5,369 nucleotides of DNA, from NCBI GenBank assembly GCA_017407765.1, contig JAFQVZ010000100.1, forward strand, positions 1-5,369, in the 5' to 3' direction. Under the pieces are notes generated by a model that did not search any database, was not told the DNA's origin, and worked only from the letters and a program-made list of their open reading frames with translations. This document shows positions 4,523-5,369 of this stretch, in pieces. Origin of the DNA: Clostridia bacterium (GTDB taxonomy: Bacteria > Bacillota > Clostridia > Oscillospirales > Butyricicoccaceae). Both the position numbers and the translations under genes were made by a program. Every line of letters starts with the position of its first letter. The first letter of the stretch is position 1.

Positions 4523-5369
4523 GCGATAGATGTAACTTCGTAGCCGGCATCGACGACTGCCTTTGTCAAAGCTTCATCGGATACATCAGCTGTCAGTGTG
4601 ACCTCAGCTGTGCCTGCTTCAAGATTAACCTTGGCCTCTACACCCTCAAGAGCATTGAGGGCCTTTTCTACGCGGCCGCTGCAGTGAGGGCACATCATGC
4701 CTTCGATCTTCATTGTCTTTGTCATTGTTTCTTCTCCTTCATCATTTGTATTTTCAACAATTTCTGTTACCTGAGTTATTTCGGCTGCCTTTTCTTCAAT
4801 AACCGGCTTCGCTTCGGGCCTGAAGAAATTGAGCCTCAGAGCATTGGAAACAACGCATACCGACGAGAGGCTCATGGCTGCGGCACCGATCATGGGGCTC
4901 AGCTTGATGCCGAAGGGCCCCCACAGCAGGCCGGCTGCCAGAGGAATGCCTACCGAGTTATAGAAGAAGGCCCAGAAGAGGTTCTGCTTGATGTTTGTAA
5001 TTACCGAACGGCTGAGCCTATAGGCAGTTACGGCATCCAGCAGGTCGCTCTTCATCAGAACAACATCGGCGCTCTCTATAGCGATATCGGTTCCGGCGCC
5101 GATCGCGATGCCGACGTCGGCACGGACAAGGGCAGGAGCATCATTGATGCCGTCACCAACCATGGCTACCTTCTTGCCCTGCTCCTGAAGGGAGCGGATC
5201 TCCTTTTCTTTATCGCCGGGAAGGACCTCGGCAATGGCATGGGTGATGCCCAGCTGACGTCCGATCGCCTCGGCTGTAACACGGTTGTCACCGGTCAGCA
5301 TGACCACCTCAAGGCCAAGCTCCTTCATGCGGTCGATGGCCATACGCGATGTAGGCTTGACGACATCGG
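4519..5369 (-). CDS. copA: Copper-exporting P1B-type ATPase, C-terminal 282 residues, with a fused C-terminal HMA domain
   Basis: The frame is open through the right edge; the first complete codon is 5365-5367 and the visible part starts DVVKPTSRMAIDRMKEL. Residue numbers here count from that codon. Visible are the nucleotide-domain motif MLTGDN (23-28), the hinge motif VGDGINDAPAL (70-80), and the last two membrane helices with Cu(I) ligand signatures YN (136-137, in FFYNSVGIPLAAG) and MSLSS (165-169). These place it in the P1B-1 Cu(I)/Ag(I) export group. The phosphorylated DKTGT and the membrane CPC motif are off the window. An acidic linker (about 183-214) leads to a complete HMA domain with GMMCPHC (223-229) and the C-terminal AGYEVTSIA. 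HMA domains of this family are usually N-terminal, so a C-terminal one is a notable though known variant. There is no stop or frameshift between ATPase and HMA domain. It acts in the cytoplasmic membrane to expel copper. Confidence 0.95.
   Translation of the reverse strand, partial: DVVKPTSRMAIDRMKELGLEVVMLTGDNRVTAEAIGRQLGITHAIAEVLPGDKEKEIRSLQEQGKKVAMVGDGINDAPALVRADVGIAIGAGTDIAIESADVVLMKSDLLDAVTAYRLSRSVITNIKQNLFWAFFYNSVGIPLAAGLLWGPFGIKLSPMIGAAAMSLSSVCVVSNALRLNFFRPEAKPVIEEKAAEITQVTEIVENTNDEGEETMTKTMKIEGMMCPHCSGRVEKALNALEGVEAKVNLEAGTAEVTLTADVSDEALTKAVVDAGYEVTSIA
4723..4739 (-). promoter_or_regulatory. Candidate internal ribosome binding site and ATG inside copA, for a free CopZ-like chaperone
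   Basis: Within the linker of copA, AAGGAG (4734-4739) lies 8 bases before an in-frame ATG (4723-4725). Starting there would yield a 68-residue protein, MTKTMKIEGMMCPHC and onward to the copA stop, which is the size of a normal CopZ/HMA copper chaperone. The spacing and the strength of the site are as good as those of genuine starts in this window. The encoded linker residues here are Glu/Gly-rich (DEGEET), so the motif could also be a coding coincidence. Confidence 0.45.

Noticed and set aside
4700..4830. A frameshift or assembly fusion joining copA to a separate copZ gene
   Set aside because: The frame runs uninterrupted through an acidic linker typical of domain fusions, and ATPases with a C-terminal HMA domain are known. 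The internal start is reported instead as a possible second product.

Overview
The window reads as chromosomal DNA from an obligately anaerobic Gram-positive bacterium, most likely a gut-type member of Clostridia (Oscillospiraceae/Lachnospiraceae-like). The evidence is an oxygen-sensitive double-cubane-cluster reductase pair, a CsoR-type copper repressor, a membrane-anchored adaptor of the Gram-positive ABC-export type, strong AAGGAG ribosome binding sites and short AT-rich intergenic gaps. No close species can be named from the sequence. All genes lie on the minus strand, so transcription runs from high to low coordinates. There is no gene-free stretch over 300 bases.

Right part (5369 to 4226): the C-terminal third of a Cu(I)-exporting P1B-type ATPase (copA) with a metal-binding HMA domain fused at its C-terminus. 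Its stop overlaps the GTG start of csoR by 4 bases (GTGA), and a strong intrinsic terminator follows csoR. This is a self-contained copper export and sensing operon whose promoter lies outside the window. An internal Shine-Dalgarno and ATG in the linker before the HMA domain could also release that domain as a free 68-residue CopZ-like copper chaperone.

Middle (about 4200 to 2110): an AT-rich control region with a predicted promoter and G/C-tract half-sites, then a two-gene operon. The first gene is a single-subunit member of the 2-hydroxyacyl-CoA dehydratase (HgdB/FldC) superfamily that best fits the double-cubane cluster protein (DCCP, E. coli YjiM-like) group. The second, 3 bases downstream, is its ATP-dependent [4Fe-4S] activator/reductase (HgdC/YjiL-like). 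A 13-bp terminator stem closes the operon. The pair is predicted to drive low-potential electron transfer to a substrate that cannot be named from the sequence.

Left part (2047 to 1): a predicted promoter, a 550-residue membrane-anchored HlyD/MacA-like adaptor with a duplicated lipoyl/beta-barrel module, and, 10 bases downstream, the first 106 residues of a MacB/LolD-type ABC ATPase. The permease expected to complete this tripartite-like exporter would lie beyond the left edge.

The most interesting points are the DCCP/activator pair of unknown substrate, the possible dual product of the copA 3' end, and the duplicated adaptor architecture. Nothing in the window amounts to a demonstrably new system.
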